A DNA stretch of 7,420 bases, from the NCBI GenBank assembly GCA_903858975.1, contig CAIOKW010000132.1, positions 1 through 7,420 on the forward strand, written 5' to 3'. Positions within the stretch are counted from its first letter, which is position 1. Each line of letters begins with the position of its first letter. Below the pieces are notes generated by a model that searched no databases, was not told the origin of the DNA, and saw only the letters and a list, made by a program, of their open reading frames with translations. The stretch comes from Oligoflexia bacterium. GTDB lineage: Bacteria > Bdellovibrionota > UBA1018 > CAIMNF01. The translations under genes and the position numbers were made by a program. Below are positions 6,768 to 7,420 of the stretch, piece by piece.

Positions 6768-7256
6768 ATGAAAAACTTTATCGTTATTGCTGTACTCACC
6801 GTTGCCTTCGCATCTGCTTGTACTAAAAAAACTGAACAAGCTACCGATGCTGGCCAAGCTGCTAACACTGCTGCACAACCTGCTGCAGGAACTACAGCTC
6901 AAACTGCTGCTGCGCCAGGCGCTGCTGCAACTGAGCCAAAAGTTGAAAGCGTTGACTCTGTAGTTGGAAAAGGCGCTGAAGCTGTAACTGGCAAAAGCGT
7001 AACTGTTCACTACACGGGTACATTGAAAGATGGAACTAAGTTCGATTCTTCAGTGGATCGTAAAGAGCCATTCACTTTCGCACTCGGCGCAGGCCAAGTA
7101 ATCAAAGGCTGGGAACAAGGGATTGTTGGAATGAAAGTTGGCGGAAAGCGCAAACTTACTATTCCTGCTGAACTTGCATACGGCGCAAACGCTGTAGGCG
7201 CGATTCCTGCGAACTCAACTTTGATTTTCGAAGTTGAACTCCTCGAAGTTAAATAA
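6768..7256 (+). CDS. FKBP-type peptidyl-prolyl cis-trans isomerase, predicted lipoprotein
   Basis: This enzyme catalyses cis-trans isomerisation of Xaa-Pro bonds and would assist folding in the periplasm. Residues 1-17 form a lipoprotein signal peptide: Lys2, a hydrophobic core (4-14) and the lipobox-like ASAC, with Cys18 as the lipidated residue. The box has Ala rather than Leu at -3, so it is slightly atypical. Residue 19 is Thr, not Asp, which would favour outer-membrane sorting under the E. coli rule. A low-complexity linker rich in Ala, Thr, Gln and Pro (about 22-57) follows, then one FKBP domain to the end (about 58-162). All nine pocket positions known from FKBP12 are present: Tyr82, Phe92, Asp93, Phe104, Val111, Ile112, Trp115, Tyr138 and Phe154. 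There is no N-terminal dimerisation domain as in FkpA or Mip; the short linker replaces it. The gene appears monocistronic, with its own promoter and terminator. Confidence 0.94.
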   Translation: MKNFIVIAVLTVAFASACTKKTEQATDAGQAANTAAQPAAGTTAQTAAAPGAAATEPKVESVDSVVGKGAEAVTGKSVTVHYTGTLKDGTKFDSSVDRKEPFTFALGAGQVIKGWEQGIVGMKVGGKRKLTIPAELAYGANAVGAIPANSTLIFEVELLEVK

Positions 7257-7258
7257 TT

Positions 7259-7276
7259 GATTCAGATTTCTGAATC
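7259..7276 (+). repeat. Small perfect hairpin directly after the FKBP stop codon
   Basis: GATTCAG (7259-7265) and CTGAATC (7270-7276) form a seven-base-pair stem with an ATTT loop, two bases after the FKBP stop codon and five bases before the terminator stem. No T-run follows it, so it is not itself a terminator. It may protect the mRNA 3' end or help terminator folding. Confidence 0.5.
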
Positions 7277-7281
7277 CTGAG

Positions 7282-7318
7282 AAGGTGGGGCAAGCAATTG
7301 CTCCACCTTTTTTATTTG
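7282..7318 (+). terminator. Intrinsic terminator of the FKBP gene
   Basis: The arms AAGGTGGGGCAA (7282-7293) and TTGCTCCACCTT (7298-7309) pair over 12 bases with one G-U wobble. They enclose a GCAA loop, which is a stable GNRA tetraloop. A six-T run (7308-7313) follows, then ATTT. This is a textbook rho-independent terminator for rightward transcription. No matching A-run precedes the stem, so leftward termination is not expected. Confidence 0.92.
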
Positions 7319-7327
7319 TGCTATAAC
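7298..7327 (+). promoter_or_regulatory. Candidate promoter for the gene starting at 7334
   Basis: TATAAC (7322-7327) is a good -10 match. TTGCTC (7298-7303) lies 18 bases upstream as a weaker -35 and is part of the 3' arm of the preceding terminator. The predicted start point falls on or next to ATG 7334, so the transcript would have almost no leader. The -10 is reasonable; the -35 is doubtful. Confidence 0.4.
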
Positions 7328-7333
7328 TAAAGC

Positions 7334-7420
7334 ATGAGCTCTGAAAAGGTGAAGGCACCCTCCCGTGAGGCATTAAAGACGCTCTTCGAATCGATCGGAG
7401 GACGACCGACCGTAGAATCG
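7334..7420 (+). CDS. Start of an unidentified gene, cut by window edge; possibly a truncated haemoglobin
   Basis: An open frame of 29 codons begins at ATG 7334 and continues past the window end. The first residues are polar (MSSEKVKAPSREA). A segment LFESIGGRPTVES follows at about residues 17-29. The pattern of an aromatic residue, a short spacer, then IGG and a Val/Glu helix start resembles the N-terminus of truncated haemoglobins (for example LYERLGG followed by a helix). Too little is visible to rely on this, and no haem-binding residue is in view. There is no good ribosome binding site; the nearest purines (TAAAG) are next to the start, whereas a -10-like TATAAC lies six bases upstream. 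That it is a gene is supported by its position just after a terminator and by an open frame in the same style as its neighbours. Confidence 0.55.
   Translation, partial: MSSEKVKAPSREALKTLFESIGGRPTVES

Noticed and set aside
6762..7010. 82-residue Ser-rich minus-strand frame over the FKBP start
   Set aside because: Its Ser runs are simply the antisense reading of the Ala-rich linker codons, and the FKBP reading has a lipoprotein signal and a complete domain.
6693..7276. GATTTCAG repeat near uppP and GATTCAG hairpin after FKBP as copies of one operator
   Set aside because: The arms differ by one base and the spacings are 17 and 4, so a shared recognition site is not supported; similarity is probably chance.
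1..7420. Search for tRNA, rRNA, CRISPR arrays, insertion sequences, phage genes, or defence modules
   Set aside because: No repeated units, transposase motifs, RNA-gene signatures or defence-type domains were seen; nearly all the sequence is accounted for by housekeeping genes.

Overview
The window looks like ordinary chromosomal DNA of a free-living Gram-negative bacterium. It is gene-dense, with very short intergenic gaps and no mobile-element, phage, CRISPR or RNA-gene signal that I can see. The encoded proteins include a Sec-exported binding protein, a lipoprotein-type FKBP isomerase and an undecaprenyl-diphosphate phosphatase. FadD and AcnA closely resemble their proteobacterial counterparts as I remember them. 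A member of Bdellovibrionota or a related deep proteobacterial lineage is a plausible guess from the protein style and gene mix, but nothing here proves it.

Layout. Positions 1-661 hold the N-terminal 220 residues of a minus-strand long-chain acyl-CoA synthetase (fadD), cut by the window edge just after its P-loop. Directly divergent from it, 694-2172 encodes an exported OppA/MppA-like peptide-binding protein with no transporter partner in view. After a 40-base gap with a plausible promoter comes a co-directional cluster: aconitate hydratase acnA (2213-4915), an 86-residue protein of unknown function (4925-5185) and a LOG/TIGR00730-family Rossmann protein (about 5195-5872). This cluster meets minus-strand uppP (5889-6692) tail to tail. 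uppP is divergent from an FKBP-type peptidyl-prolyl isomerase lipoprotein gene (6768-7256). That gene ends in two consecutive hairpins, the second a clear intrinsic terminator. A new plus-strand gene begins at 7334 and runs off the window after 29 codons; its start faintly resembles a truncated haemoglobin.

Functional picture. FadD feeds fatty acids into beta-oxidation and aconitase processes the resulting carbon in the TCA or glyoxylate cycle. The binding protein captures peptides in the periplasm. UppP recycles the lipid carrier for cell-wall synthesis, and the FKBP helps protein folding in the envelope. These are largely independent housekeeping roles. The only convincing operon is acnA-86aa-LOG.

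I did not find a convincing new biological system. The points most worth a second look are the conserved-looking small gene between acnA and the LOG gene, the altered glycine motif in the LOG protein, the 8-bp inverted repeat touching the uppP start codon, and -10-like hexamers so close to two start codons that leaderless transcripts are possible.
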